Positions 52,124-62,571 of a stretch of 64,000 nt of DNA are shown here, in pieces. The translations under genes were made by a program, and so were the position numbers. Below the pieces are notes generated by a model, which saw only the letters and a program-made list of their open reading frames with translations, was not told the DNA's origin and did no database searches. Within the stretch, counting starts at the first letter, position 1. Every line of letters starts with the position of its first letter. The stretch comes from GCA-2862585 sp965277895. GTDB taxonomy: Bacteria > Bacteroidota > Bacteroidia > Flavobacteriales > UBA7312. The stretch spans positions 1 through 64,000 of the forward strand of contig CBDIDR010000001.1 in NCBI GenBank assembly GCA_965277895.1, given 5' to 3'.

Positions 52124-52849
52124 TTATTTTTTTACACAAACAATTTGATCTTTAAACTTCAGATTTATTTCTTTATAATTATTCCATCCTGTTTGCTTTA
52201 CGCCTTCAGAATAGAACAACTTTAATTTCTTAAACTTTTCTTCATATCCATTTATATTTCCTAAAAGGATATTGTGATTTCCAACTCTAGGTATTAATTC
52301 TATCTCTTTATTTTCTTTTATATAAATCTGAATAATTTGAGATTTTAAAAAAGGGTCAGTATTAATATGAGCCGCTAGCATATTTATAGTCGACAAATCA
52401 ATACTGTCTTTGATATTGCCGTTTGCAACTAATAAGCGTTTGGTATAATTTGTGGACAAGTCGAAAATTGCTCCTTCTTCATCCATGTAGAACTCTTTTT
52501 GATTGGTAGACTTTACACGTACTATTGGGTCTTTTTGTTCTACATCAATTTTTAGTCGACCATCGAGCGTTACATACACCTCAGCATTTTCAATGTTTTT
52601 TTGCTGCTCAATTTTATGCTCAATTTCATAGAGTGGTAATTGAGTTATTGACTGACCTACTATACTGTCAGATATTGACTCCATTAGCAAAATGACTTCC
52701 CCTTGAGTAATAAGTGAACCTTCTTCAGCACCTAGATCTATACGATAGTCTGTACATTTTTTATCATCATGACGCATACTTGTGAAGCCTAATAGAACTA
52801 TCAAGCCAGCAAATAGAATGGTATGTGTTATGATACTAATCCACTTCAT
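52124..52849 (-). CDS. ftsQ: Cell division protein FtsQ
   Basis: 241 residues: a short cytosolic start, one helix (about 6-23), then a periplasmic POTRA-like and beta region (QLPLYEIEHKIEQQKNIENAEVYVTLDGRLKIDVEQK, and MDEEGAIFD). The family is poorly conserved; the position between murC (14-nt overlap) and ftsA (6 nt) supports the name. Confidence 0.88.
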   Translation of the reverse strand: MKWISIITHTILFAGLIVLLGFTSMRHDDKKCTDYRIDLGAEEGSLITQGEVILLMESISDSIVGQSITQLPLYEIEHKIEQQKNIENAEVYVTLDGRLKIDVEQKDPIVRVKSTNQKEFYMDEEGAIFDLSTNYTKRLLVANGNIKDSIDLSTINMLAAHINTDPFLKSQIIQIYIKENKEIELIPRVGNHNILLGNINGYEEKFKKLKLFYSEGVKQTGWNNYKEINLKFKDQIVCVKK

Positions 52850-54239
52850 CTTGATAACATTGTGTTAGTGGTTCAATAAATCTGTCTATATCTCCAGCAC
52901 CCATTGTGAGTAATACTTCTCTTTTAGGGTGGGTTAACTCTTCTATTAATAATTCTTTAGGAATGATATGTTTTTCACTTTTGGAAATCTTTTCTAACAA
53001 CATTTCTGAGCTAACGCCTTCTATTGGGAGCTCTCTAGCAGGATAAATATCCAATAATAAAACCTCATCTGCCAAAGACAAAGATTCTCCAAATTCATCT
53101 GCAAAATCACGAGTTCTGCTGTATAAATGGGGCTGAAATACTGCTGTAATTTTCTTATTCGGGAACAACTGCTTAGTAGCTTCGAGGGTAGCTTTCACTT
53201 CTTCAGGATGATGGGCGTAATCATCAATGTATACATACTTTCCATTAGCATGAAACTCATATCTTCTCTTGACACCTCTAAATGAGGCGATAGCTGATTT
53301 TATATCTGCAGAATTTGCACCTAAATATGAAGCTACAACTGTTGCTGCAAGGGCATTTTCTACATTATGTTTTCCGGGTAATTTCAGCACTACGTCTTTT
53401 AGCTGATGTTCATATACTTGTCCTGGTAAAATATCAATAAACTGTGCGTCAAAAACTTGGTTTGCATTTTCTAACCTCAAGTTTGTCGCATAGTTATCTG
53501 CTTTGACCGATGATGAGTAGCTTAATTGTAACGTATCATCGTCGGTATTGAAATCAATATCAATTGTTTTGTTGACCAACAACATGCCCTCTGACTTGAG
53601 GTTATTAACGAAAGCTTTAAATGTATTTTTAACATCATTCGCATCTTGATATACATCTAAATGATCAGCGTCTACAGATGTTACTACAATTATATCTGGA
53701 TTGAGCTTTAGAAACGATTTATCATACTCATCGGCTTCAACGACCACTATATTCCCCTTTTTAGAGAGTAGGAGATTAGAATTTAGGTTGGTGCTTATCC
53801 CACCTAAAAAAGCAGTACAATCAATGTTACAACTCTTGAGTAAATGGGCTAAAATGCAAGAAGTAGTGGTTTTGCCATGTGTTCCTGAAACGGCTATGGT
53901 ATATGCATCTTGTGTAATTAGCCCTAATAGCTCTGCACGTTTTAATACATTCCACCTTTTGGGTTTAAAATATTGAAGCTGATAGCTATCCAAACTCACA
54001 GCCGGTGTATATACCACCAATAGTGAATGATGATTTGTAGTTTTAATGTGTTCAGGAATGTGATTAGCATCAAAATGTATATCAATCCCCTCTTCTTGAA
54101 GTTGATTGGTTAATTCTGAAGGTGTTTTGTCATAGCCACATACTTCTAAGCCTTTTGAATTAAAATAGCGTGCTAGTGCCGACATTCCTATGCCGCCGAC
54201 ACCAATAAAATAAAGTTTTTCAAATAATTTAATATTCAT
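52836..54239 (-). CDS. murC: UDP-N-acetylmuramate-L-alanine ligase
   Basis: 467 residues. First amino-acid-adding step: L-Ala to UDP-MurNAc. FIGVGGIGMSALAR at the N-terminus, ATP loop SGTHGKTTTS near 116, YIDDYAHHPEEVKATL and HLYSRTRDF are family motifs. Follows murG after no gap and overlaps ftsQ by 14 nt. No ddl follows it. Confidence 0.97.
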   Translation of the reverse strand: MNIKLFEKLYFIGVGGIGMSALARYFNSKGLEVCGYDKTPSELTNQLQEEGIDIHFDANHIPEHIKTTNHHSLLVVYTPAVSLDSYQLQYFKPKRWNVLKRAELLGLITQDAYTIAVSGTHGKTTTSCILAHLLKSCNIDCTAFLGGISTNLNSNLLLSKKGNIVVVEADEYDKSFLKLNPDIIVVTSVDADHLDVYQDANDVKNTFKAFVNNLKSEGMLLVNKTIDIDFNTDDDTLQLSYSSSVKADNYATNLRLENANQVFDAQFIDILPGQVYEHQLKDVVLKLPGKHNVENALAATVVASYLGANSADIKSAIASFRGVKRRYEFHANGKYVYIDDYAHHPEEVKATLEATKQLFPNKKITAVFQPHLYSRTRDFADEFGESLSLADEVLLLDIYPARELPIEGVSSEMLLEKISKSEKHIIPKELLIEELTHPKREVLLTMGAGDIDRFIEPLTQCYQDEVD

Positions 54240-55334
54240 TTAATCTATCAACTTTAATACTTCATCTACTATTAATTTCGAGGAGTCAACAATTGCTAGT
54301 TTTTTTATGTTCTTAGCTAATTCCTCTTGTTTTTTGTTGTCTTTGAGCAATTCTCTTAATGTTTTGCCCAAATCGTTTTTTGCTTCTATATCTTTTACCA
54401 TTATTGCTGCACTTTTATCCACCAAAGCCATCGCATTTTTAGTTTGATGATCTTCAGCGACATTCGGCGAAGGAACAAGTATCGAGGGCTTTCCTACCAA
54501 GCATAGCTCTGAAATAGTACTCGCTCCAGCTCTAGAAATTATTATATCTGCAACACTATAAGCTAAATCCATTTCATATATAAATGCACTCGCTTGAATA
54601 TTCTTTTTATCCTTTGTGAGTTCTAAGGCTTGTTTTTCAAATGTGATTCCAGTTTGCCATATCAATTGAATATCATTAGATTCTAAATCATCAATCAAAG
54701 CTGCCATGGATTCATTTATAGTTCTAGCTCCTAAACTACCTCCTATTACTAGTATAATGGGCTTGTTTTCATCCAGTTTAAAATGCTTAATGCCTTGTGC
54801 CTTTTTGGATGAGCTATCAATCAAATCTTTTCTGATAGGATTACCCAATAGTAAAAGTTTATCTTCTGGGAAGAATCGCTGCATATTTTCATAGGCAACA
54901 CATATCTTTTGTACTGACTTTGACAATAATTTATTAGTGATTCCCGGATATGAATTTTGTTCTTGAATAAGAGCAGGTATGGACAATTTAGATGCTACAA
55001 ATAATAAAGGACCACTAGCATAACCGCCTGTTCCAATGACTACAGCAGGTTTAAATTTTCTAACGATGAAGAAAGACTTTAATAAGCTAAATAGCAATTT
55101 AAATGGAAATGATAGATTTCTTGTGTCTCGCCAATTTCTTTGAAAGCCATTAATACTTAATCCTTTTATAGGGTATCCAGCTTTAGGCACTTTCTCCATC
55201 TCCATTCGTCCTTTTGCTCCTACAAAAAGAATGTCAATGTCCTTTATTCTGGACTTCAATTCGTTTGCAATCGAAATCGCTGGAAAGATATGTCCTCCAG
55301 TACCACCGCCGCTTATGATTACCTTAACTGACAT
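54240..55334 (-). CDS. murG: UDP-GlcNAc-undecaprenyl pyrophosphoryl-MurNAc-pentapeptide GlcNAc transferase
   Basis: 364 residues. Makes lipid II from lipid I on the inner face of the membrane. GGGTGGHIFPAISIA at the start, PAVVIGTGGYASGPLL, GGSLGARTINE and SRAGASTISELCLVGKPSILVPSPNVAEDHQ are the MurG blocks. I chose ATG 55334 (MSVKVII); a GTG at 55340 adds two residues. It overlaps the ftsW end by 11 nt. Confidence 0.97.
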   Translation of the reverse strand: MSVKVIISGGGTGGHIFPAISIANELKSRIKDIDILFVGAKGRMEMEKVPKAGYPIKGLSINGFQRNWRDTRNLSFPFKLLFSLLKSFFIVRKFKPAVVIGTGGYASGPLLFVASKLSIPALIQEQNSYPGITNKLLSKSVQKICVAYENMQRFFPEDKLLLLGNPIRKDLIDSSSKKAQGIKHFKLDENKPIILVIGGSLGARTINESMAALIDDLESNDIQLIWQTGITFEKQALELTKDKKNIQASAFIYEMDLAYSVADIIISRAGASTISELCLVGKPSILVPSPNVAEDHQTKNAMALVDKSAAIMVKDIEAKNDLGKTLRELLKDNKKQEELAKNIKKLAIVDSSKLIVDEVLKLID

Positions 55335-56490
55335 TGGCACTGATTTTTGATACGTTAATTCCTTTACTTGTACTCAATATAATTCCAAATGATATACAAG
55401 TGAATATTACAGAAACCCCACCCATACTTATCATTGGCAAGGTTTGTCCTGTTACGGGGAATAAATCCACTGCAACCGCCATATTTATAAAGGCTTGAAA
55501 CACTAATGATATACTTAGTCCTACTCCTAAATATGCTGCTAATGGGTCAGGGGCTAAATTAAAAATACGTTTACCTCGTAATAGTAAAACGATATATGCA
55601 AAGACAACAGCTATACCTCCCAAAGCCCCCCATTCTTCAATAAGAATAGCATAAACGTAATCGGAGTTTGGTAATGGCAATACATTTCTTTGCGTACTCT
55701 TACCTGGACCTCTTCCCTTTATACCTCCATTGACTATGGCAATTTTTGCATGTGTAACTTGATAATTAGCATCGCTACTTACAGATTTATCTTGTGAAAA
55801 ATTCTTAACTCTATTTACCCAAGTTTGAGCTCTTGGGAATGTTTTTTGTAGAGAAGGAATGGTAAGTGATAGGCTAATTACAATAGCTCCTAAGCCGATG
55901 ATTCCAACTACAAGTAAGGATAAATATCTAAATGGGACACCGCCTAAGTACAATAACATAAGGTTAGCAGCAAATATCATTGCAGCTGTTGAGAAATTAG
56001 CTGGGAAAATGATGGCACACACCAAAAGAAGAGGGGCAAATAATTTCCATACTACACTTTTAAAATCGGTAATGTTGTCTTGAATTTTGACTAATTGACG
56101 TGCTAAAAATACCGTGATAGCAATTTTTCCAATTTCAAATGTATTTATTGGCATATCACCAATAGTAATCCATCGACTCGCATCATTTAATGATGTTCCA
56201 AAAGCTACTGTGTAGATTAGTATTGGTATGGCAATTATGAATCCTAATTGACCAAGTCTAGAATAGTATTTATGTGGAATTTTGTGTATGAAATAAATGA
56301 ATATTAAACCTATAATTAGGAATCTACAGTGCTTAAAAAATAAATACCAAGTGTTTCCTCCATAAGATGTATAGGCTAAACCTCCTGTTGCACTATACAC
56401 CACTACAATGGAAACAAACACCAAGAAGAATATCACCGCCCAAATTCGGGTGTCACCTTCTAAATTGATATATTTTTTAAATAAGCCCAT
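55324..56490 (-). CDS. ftsW: Septal peptidoglycan polymerase FtsW
   Basis: 388 residues, about ten helices, SEDS family. Typical late motifs: YQVTHAKIAIVNGGIKGRGPGKSTQRNVLP (loop before the active region), LPNSDYVYAILIEEWG and TGQTLPMISMGGVS. FtsW polymerises glycan at the septum with the FtsI transpeptidase encoded upstream in the cluster. One base after murD. Confidence 0.95.
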   Translation of the reverse strand: MGLFKKYINLEGDTRIWAVIFFLVFVSIVVVYSATGGLAYTSYGGNTWYLFFKHCRFLIIGLIFIYFIHKIPHKYYSRLGQLGFIIAIPILIYTVAFGTSLNDASRWITIGDMPINTFEIGKIAITVFLARQLVKIQDNITDFKSVVWKLFAPLLLVCAIIFPANFSTAAMIFAANLMLLYLGGVPFRYLSLLVVGIIGLGAIVISLSLTIPSLQKTFPRAQTWVNRVKNFSQDKSVSSDANYQVTHAKIAIVNGGIKGRGPGKSTQRNVLPLPNSDYVYAILIEEWGALGGIAVVFAYIVLLLRGKRIFNLAPDPLAAYLGVGLSISLVFQAFINMAVAVDLFPVTGQTLPMISMGGVSVIFTCISFGIILSTSKGINVSKISANVS

Positions 56491-57816
56491 TTATAATGTT
56501 CTGACCATAGATTTAAATTCATACCCTCTGTGCTCATAGTTTTCAAACAAATCAAAACTTGCACATGCTGGAGATAATAATACAGCGTCACCTTTTAATG
56601 CACTACTGTATGATAAATTCACAGCTTCTTTCATATCTGAAGCAAAAAGCATCTCTACTCCAGTATTCTCAAAAGAGTTTTTTATTGACTCAATATTTTC
56701 TCCTAAGCAAACAATAGCCTTGACTTTTTCCTTTACTAATGGTATTAGTGAAGAATAGTCATTCCCCTTATCTACTCCACCAACTATCCATATGGTGTTT
56801 TTGGTCATGCTTTCTAGAGCATACCAAGTAGAGTTTACGTTTGTTGCTTTAGAATCATTGATAAACTCAATACCGTGTACTTTTATCACTCTCTCAAGTC
56901 GGTGTTCTACGTTTTTGAAATCAATAAGACTTTCTCTTATTATATCTTTCTTTAAATCTAAAATCCTAGAAGCAATAGATGCCGCCATGGAATTGTAGAT
57001 GTTGTGTTTGCCCTGAAGGGCTAGTTGTTGAATATTCATAATAAATGACTTATCATTAATGTTTAATTTTATTTCATCTTTATCTAAATAAGCACCTTGT
57101 TCTTGCGTCTTCTTTATGGAAAAAGGTAAACACTGTGCTTGTGTCGTTAAATGTTCAGTTATGTTACTATCATCATCACAATAGATTAAATAGTCACTAC
57201 TGTCCTGATTCATTGTAATTCTTAGTTTCGATTGAATGTAATTCTGAATATTATTAGCATACCTGTACAAATGGTCTGCAGTAATATTTAATAGAATCGC
57301 TATGTGGGGTTTAAAGGAACGTATTCCATCAAGTTGAAAGCTGCTGAGTTCCAAAACATAGTAGTCGTATTTTTCGGTAGCAACTTGTAAGGCAAAACTT
57401 TCTCCAATATTTCCTGCAACACCTACATTGAGTCCTGCTTTTTTTAGCATATGCCCAATCAGAAGGGTTGTAGTTGTTTTTCCGTTACTACCAGTAATTC
57501 CAATAATTTTTGCATCTGTAAATTGAACTGCAAACTCTATTTCTGAAACTACAGATATTCCTGCTTCTTTCAAATCCATTATTATTGGAATAGTGTCTGG
57601 AATACCAGGACTTTTGATAATAATATCAGCATCGAAAAAACGAGAATCGGTGTGTTTCTCTTCCTCCCACTCAATCTCATTATGTGTAAGAACATTTTTG
57701 TATTTCTCCTTAATCTTTCCATTATCAGAAAGAAATACACTAAATCCTTTTTGTTGTGCTAAAACAGCTGCTCCACAACCGCTTTCTCCGCCGCCTAACA
57801 CAACTACTTTTTCCAT
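56491..57816 (-). CDS. murD: UDP-N-acetylmuramoylalanine-D-glutamate ligase
   Basis: 441 residues. Adds D-Glu to UDP-MurNAc-L-Ala. VVVLGGGESGCGAAVLA start, ATP loop ITGSNGKTTTTLLIG near 109, LELSSFQLDGI and the late INDSKATNVNSTWYALE block and LLSPACASFDLFENYEHRGYEF end. Shares one base with mraY upstream; ftsW follows directly. Confidence 0.97.
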   Translation of the reverse strand: MEKVVVLGGGESGCGAAVLAQQKGFSVFLSDNGKIKEKYKNVLTHNEIEWEEEKHTDSRFFDADIIIKSPGIPDTIPIIMDLKEAGISVVSEIEFAVQFTDAKIIGITGSNGKTTTTLLIGHMLKKAGLNVGVAGNIGESFALQVATEKYDYYVLELSSFQLDGIRSFKPHIAILLNITADHLYRYANNIQNYIQSKLRITMNQDSSDYLIYCDDDSNITEHLTTQAQCLPFSIKKTQEQGAYLDKDEIKLNINDKSFIMNIQQLALQGKHNIYNSMAASIASRILDLKKDIIRESLIDFKNVEHRLERVIKVHGIEFINDSKATNVNSTWYALESMTKNTIWIVGGVDKGNDYSSLIPLVKEKVKAIVCLGENIESIKNSFENTGVEMLFASDMKEAVNLSYSSALKGDAVLLSPACASFDLFENYEHRGYEFKSMVRTL

Positions 57817-59030
57817 TATCTTAGTTTAAGTGTGACAATCGTTAGTATTGCTAACATCACTCCCACAATCCAAAACCGTGTTACTATTTTACTTTCATGC
57901 ATACCTAGTTTTTGAAAATGATGGTGTAAGGGTGCCATTTTAAATATGCGTCTTCCTTCTCCAAACTTCTTTTTGGTATACTTGAAAAAGGATACCTGCA
58001 TCATTACTGAAAGATTCTCTACTAAGAATATTCCACATAAGACCGGTATCAATAATTCTTTTCTTATTGCTATTGCGAATACGGCTATTATTCCGCCTAG
58101 TGCTAAACTTCCTGTATCACCCATAAAAACTTGTGCTGGGAAAGAGTTGTACCAAAGAAAGCCTACACAAGCCCCCACAAAGGATGCCATGTAAATCACT
58201 AACTCCCCAGAGTTCGGCAAGTACATTATGTTTAGATAGTCAGCAAAGAATACATTACCCGAAACATAGGCCAGAATACCCAAAGTCGCTCCAATAATTG
58301 CTGAAGTACCAGTGGCTAAACCGTCCAATCCATCAGTCATATTTGCTCCATTACTAACTGCTGTAACTATAAAAATGACAATTAAAACAAAAGCTATCCA
58401 GGCGTATGATGCAGCATCATCTCCCATCCAAGAGACTAACCTTGAGTAATCAAATTCATTATTTTTTACGAATGGAATAGTTGTCTTAAGAGATTTTATT
58501 TCTTCTCCAAATACAACTTCTTGATTTACCGCTGCATCACCTCTAATTTCTTCTTTAATAGTTATGCCATCGTTGAAGTAAATTGTAAATCCTATGATAA
58601 TTCCTAGACCAACTTGTCCAATGATTTTAAATCGTCCTGCTAAGCCTTCTTTATCTTTTTTGAAGACCTTGATGTAATCGTCAATAAAGCCTATTATGCC
58701 TAACCATATTGTAGATATTATCATTAGGATGATATATATGTTTGAAAGCTTTGCGAATAAAACCGTTGGTAATAAAATAGCTGCTATGATGATGAGCCCG
58801 CCCATTGTTGGAGTACCCTTCTTTTGTGCTTCTCCTTGTAGTCCAAGCTCTCTTACTTCTTCGCCTATCTGTTTGCTTCTAATGAAATTTATTATGCGAC
58901 CACCAAAGACCATTGACACTAACAAAGAAGTAATCACTGCCATTGCTGCCCTAAAAGAAATGTATTGAAATACTCCTGCTCCTGGAAGCTGGTAGGTAGA
59001 ATCGAGATATTCAAATAGGTAATAAAGCAT
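57816..59030 (-). CDS. mraY: Phospho-N-acetylmuramoyl-pentapeptide transferase
   Basis: 404 residues, about ten helices. Makes lipid I. GTPTMGGLIII, the Asp pair in GFIDDYIKVFKKDKEGL (near 117), NMTDGLDGLATG, FMGDTGSLALGG and PLHHHFQKLG are all present. It is some 45 residues longer than E. coli MraY, mainly from an insertion around 155-200 after FTIYFNDG, which Bacteroidota copies often carry. Shares one base each with murE and murD. Confidence 0.97.
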   Translation of the reverse strand: MLYYLFEYLDSTYQLPGAGVFQYISFRAAMAVITSLLVSMVFGGRIINFIRSKQIGEEVRELGLQGEAQKKGTPTMGGLIIIAAILLPTVLFAKLSNIYIILMIISTIWLGIIGFIDDYIKVFKKDKEGLAGRFKIIGQVGLGIIIGFTIYFNDGITIKEEIRGDAAVNQEVVFGEEIKSLKTTIPFVKNNEFDYSRLVSWMGDDAASYAWIAFVLIVIFIVTAVSNGANMTDGLDGLATGTSAIIGATLGILAYVSGNVFFADYLNIMYLPNSGELVIYMASFVGACVGFLWYNSFPAQVFMGDTGSLALGGIIAVFAIAIRKELLIPVLCGIFLVENLSVMMQVSFFKYTKKKFGEGRRIFKMAPLHHHFQKLGMHESKIVTRFWIVGVMLAILTIVTLKLR

Positions 59031-60490
59031 TAGTCTTGTAATAGGTTAAATGTGTGTTTCAATTCTTCTTTATCGTCAAAAGGCAATTTGTCTCCCTTTA
59101 TTTCTTGGTACTTTTCATGTCCTTTACCAGCAATAAGGATTATATCTCCTTGTTGTGCTAATGAACAGGCCGTCTTAATAGCTGCTTTTCTATCGCTAAT
59201 AGTGAGTACTTTCTTGAGGTTTACAGCTTCGACTCCAGACAGTATTTCATCTATAATTTTATCTGGATTTTCAGAACGTGGATTATCACTAGTAACGACT
59301 ACTTTTTCACTTAGTTCAGAAGCAATTTTGCCCATTTTTGAACGCTTACTTTTATCTCTGTCACCGCCACAACCAAATACTGTGATTAACTTTTGGTCTT
59401 GCTTTATATCATTGATGGTATTAATAACATTGAGTAAAGCATCGGGTGTGTGTGCATAATCCACTATGCCTACTTTTCCATCTTCAGAACGGCTTATATC
59501 AAAGCGTCCTTCAGCACTGTTTAAAGCACTTATTGTCGTGAGTGCTTGTGTTTCGTCTTGTCCCAATAAAATTGCCGTTGAGTAAATTGCCAAAAGGTTA
59601 TAGGCATTAAATTTTCCTATCAACTTGGTCCATACCTCTTTACCATCACAGTTTAGCAACATACCATCGAATCGGCTTTCTAAGATTTTTACTTTAAAGT
59701 CAGCCGAAGATTTCTGAGCAAAGGTGTACGCTTTAGCTGTGCAGTGGTGCAACATAGTTAGCCCATGTCTATCGTCCTTATTCACTAATGCAAAGGCATC
59801 GCTTGGAAGGTAATCGAACAAGGCTTTTTTTGCTAAAATATAATCGTCAAATGTTTGGTGGTAGTCCAAATGGTCATGACTGATGTTCATAAAAATAGCT
59901 CCTTTCAATGCTAAGCCAAACATCCTATTTTGATGAATAGCATGAGAACTTGCCTCCATAAAACAATACTTACAGCCTTCTTTTACCATTTCTGATAACA
60001 ACTGATTAATGCTTAATGCATCTGGAGTTGTATGGGTTGATGGTAAGGTGTTGTATCCTATTTTATTGACAATGGTAGAAAGTTTTCCTGCTTTCTCCCC
60101 TATTGATTGATAGTATTCATGTAATAATGTAGCTACCGATGTTTTTCCGTTTGTTCCAGTAATCGCTACAACATTTAATTTTTCTGAAGGATTGTCATAG
60201 AAGTTGGCAGCAAGTATGCCTAAGGATTGAGAACTATCATTTACCCTTATGTAAGTTACTCCCTCTGGCTTGGGCAAAGGTAATTCTTCAGCCAAGATAG
60301 CAATAGCACCTTTTTCAATAGCTTGTTCGATGAATTTATGTCCGTCTACTTGAGTACCTCTAACAGCAACAAACAAAGAGTCTTTGGCTACATTTCTTGA
60401 GTCAAAACAAATTTGAGGAATAGCTATATGAGTAGAGCCTGCACACTCAAGCATTTCAACCTTATATAATATGTCTTGTAATAACTTCAC
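59030..60490 (-). CDS. murE: UDP-N-acetylmuramoylalanyl-D-glutamate-2,6-diaminopimelate ligase
   Basis: 486 residues. ATP loop ITGTNGKTSVATLL near 112; YAHTPDALLNV and FGCGGDRDKSKRSKM follow. The substrate motif DNPRSENP (near 401) is the meso-diaminopimelate type, so the cell wall should be mDAP-based. It overlaps ftsI by 4 nt and shares a base with mraY. Confidence 0.97.
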   Translation of the reverse strand: MKLLQDILYKVEMLECAGSTHIAIPQICFDSRNVAKDSLFVAVRGTQVDGHKFIEQAIEKGAIAILAEELPLPKPEGVTYIRVNDSSQSLGILAANFYDNPSEKLNVVAITGTNGKTSVATLLHEYYQSIGEKAGKLSTIVNKIGYNTLPSTHTTPDALSINQLLSEMVKEGCKYCFMEASSHAIHQNRMFGLALKGAIFMNISHDHLDYHQTFDDYILAKKALFDYLPSDAFALVNKDDRHGLTMLHHCTAKAYTFAQKSSADFKVKILESRFDGMLLNCDGKEVWTKLIGKFNAYNLLAIYSTAILLGQDETQALTTISALNSAEGRFDISRSEDGKVGIVDYAHTPDALLNVINTINDIKQDQKLITVFGCGGDRDKSKRSKMGKIASELSEKVVVTSDNPRSENPDKIIDEILSGVEAVNLKKVLTISDRKAAIKTACSLAQQGDIILIAGKGHEKYQEIKGDKLPFDDKEELKHTFNLLQD

Positions 60491-62571
60491 GATAGTACTA
60501 TATTGATTTGTTGTCCTTTTCGTATTTGTTCTCCTTTGTTAATCGATTGTGATTTTATACTACCTCTTCCACTGTAATTTACCTTCAGCCCATAGTTTTC
60601 CAAGAGGTAGAGTACATCACTAAGACCCATGCCTTTTATATTTGGCATGGTATTCTTTTCAAGATCTTTATGTATGTTTCTAGTATTAAATTCTACTTTG
60701 CCTTCTTTTGCCTTAGTAAGTACCCATTCCGATAGATGATTATCATCAGAAATATCAATTGATAATTCGTTTAACACATGGGCTAAATCTGTTTTATATC
60801 CATCTTTAGAAACTGGTGATTGCTGATTCTCAATAGTGTCTGATTGTTGTAATGATAGGTCTGTATTGTATACATAATCTGAGATAGCTCTGAAAACAGG
60901 AGCAGCAACATCTCCACCATAACTTCCATTTTCTAATGGGTCATTTATCATTGTAATACAAGCGTATTTTGGATTATCTGCCGGGAAGTAACCTACAAAA
61001 GAGGCTAGATGTCTTTCATTTGTATATTTGCCGTCAATAAGTAACTGTGTAGTTCCTGTTTTACCTGCAATTTTATATTGCCTTGTTTTAATATTTCTTG
61101 CCGTCCCTTCTTCGACAACATTCTCTAGCATTTTCTTCACTTTTTTGATACTAGTCATTGAACATATCGAAGGATTTAATACTTCAGGCGAATAGTTTTT
61201 TTCAAGCATTCCATTATTCATAATCGACTGTACGAAATAGGGTTTCATCTGCTGACCATCATTAGCTATGGCAGCATAAAAACTCAATATTTGAATAGGT
61301 GTTAGCTTTATTCCGTATCCGATAGACATCCAAGGTAAAGTAGTTCCTGACCAAGTATTGGATTGTTTTGGGTGCCTGATGTTAGGCTTGACCTCTCCAG
61401 AAAGGGAAACGCCTAGTGGCTCATTTAATCCCATACTGTACAGCCTGTCCACAAATTGAGAAGGATTAGACTTGTAATGTTTATTGATGAGTTTTGAAAT
61501 ACCGACATTGGATGATTTGATAAAAGACCTTTCTAATGAAATAGTACCATAGCCACCTTCTCGCGAATCACGCATAACTCTGTCGTAAAAATTATGGCTA
61601 CCACCGGTTGTATTCACTGAATCATTTTCATTGAGATACCCATCTTCTAATGCTGCAATGACAGATGCTAACTTAAAAGTTGAGCCTGGCTCAACACTTT
61701 GACCGATGGCATAATTGTAGCGTTCTACATAACTGCCATTTTCGTTTTTCTTGAGATTTACAATGGCTTTTACTGCTCCTGTGGAAACTTCCATCAATAC
61801 TGTTGTTCCAAAATCCGCATCGTGAAACCGTAATCTATCTTCCAAAGCTTTGTGGGCTACATCTTGAAAGCGAATATCAATGGTAGTAATAACATCTTTG
61901 CCTGGAAAAGACTCTCTTTCACGAATAGGCATCCATTCATTTCCTGCAAGACGTTGCTCAAGACGTTCACCATCTCTTCCTTTCAAATCAAAGTTGAAGG
62001 CTCCTTCAATTCCAACCGACTTGGAGTGTTGTTTGTGATAGCCTATGGTTCGACTTGCAATTTCTTGGAAAGGTTGTTGTCTGTTATTAAGCTGAATATA
62101 TCTGAAGCCTCCTTTGTATCGTCCTTCTTTGAAAATTGGAAAACGTTTTAGAGACTTTAGCTCATTGTAGTTAACCTTCCTTTTAATCAGAGCATACCGC
62201 TTCTTTTGTATCCAACTTTTTCTGAGATGGGAAGAATATTCAGCGACTGTTTTATCCTTAAAAAGAGTCGAAAGGCAAAATGCTAAATCATTTATATTAT
62301 CATCAAAAAGTTCTTTATCAACTTGTTTTGCATCCCATCGAATTTCATACTCAGGAATAGATGTTGCTAACAGGGATAAATCATCTGAATAAATATTTCC
62401 TCTAGATGCATCAACATTTATTGTACGTGTAACATTATACTTATCGGTATTCCACAAATGGGATTCAAAAAACTGTGTGTATAAGGGTTGAATTATTATG
62501 GCAAGTGCCAATAAAATCATAAAAAGATATATAGCAACTGCTCTCCTTTTTATGTTTTTAGGATGATTCAT
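60487..62571 (-). CDS. ftsI: Division transpeptidase FtsI (PBP3-type) with PASTA domain
   Basis: 694 residues. One N-terminal helix (about 11-29), a pedestal domain (DASRGNIYS), then the transpeptidase: SxxK in EPGSTFKLAS (Ser near 296), SxN in KSSNVGISK (near 352), KTG in AGKTGTTQ (near 504). A single PASTA domain closes it (PNIKGMGLSDVLYLLENYGL onward, about 640-694). Cross-links septal peptidoglycan with FtsW. Shares one base with the FtsL-like gene. Confidence 0.95.
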   Translation of the reverse strand: MNHPKNIKRRAVAIYLFMILLALAIIIQPLYTQFFESHLWNTDKYNVTRTINVDASRGNIYSDDLSLLATSIPEYEIRWDAKQVDKELFDDNINDLAFCLSTLFKDKTVAEYSSHLRKSWIQKKRYALIKRKVNYNELKSLKRFPIFKEGRYKGGFRYIQLNNRQQPFQEIASRTIGYHKQHSKSVGIEGAFNFDLKGRDGERLEQRLAGNEWMPIRERESFPGKDVITTIDIRFQDVAHKALEDRLRFHDADFGTTVLMEVSTGAVKAIVNLKKNENGSYVERYNYAIGQSVEPGSTFKLASVIAALEDGYLNENDSVNTTGGSHNFYDRVMRDSREGGYGTISLERSFIKSSNVGISKLINKHYKSNPSQFVDRLYSMGLNEPLGVSLSGEVKPNIRHPKQSNTWSGTTLPWMSIGYGIKLTPIQILSFYAAIANDGQQMKPYFVQSIMNNGMLEKNYSPEVLNPSICSMTSIKKVKKMLENVVEEGTARNIKTRQYKIAGKTGTTQLLIDGKYTNERHLASFVGYFPADNPKYACITMINDPLENGSYGGDVAAPVFRAISDYVYNTDLSLQQSDTIENQQSPVSKDGYKTDLAHVLNELSIDISDDNHLSEWVLTKAKEGKVEFNTRNIHKDLEKNTMPNIKGMGLSDVLYLLENYGLKVNYSGRGSIKSQSINKGEQIRKGQQINIVLS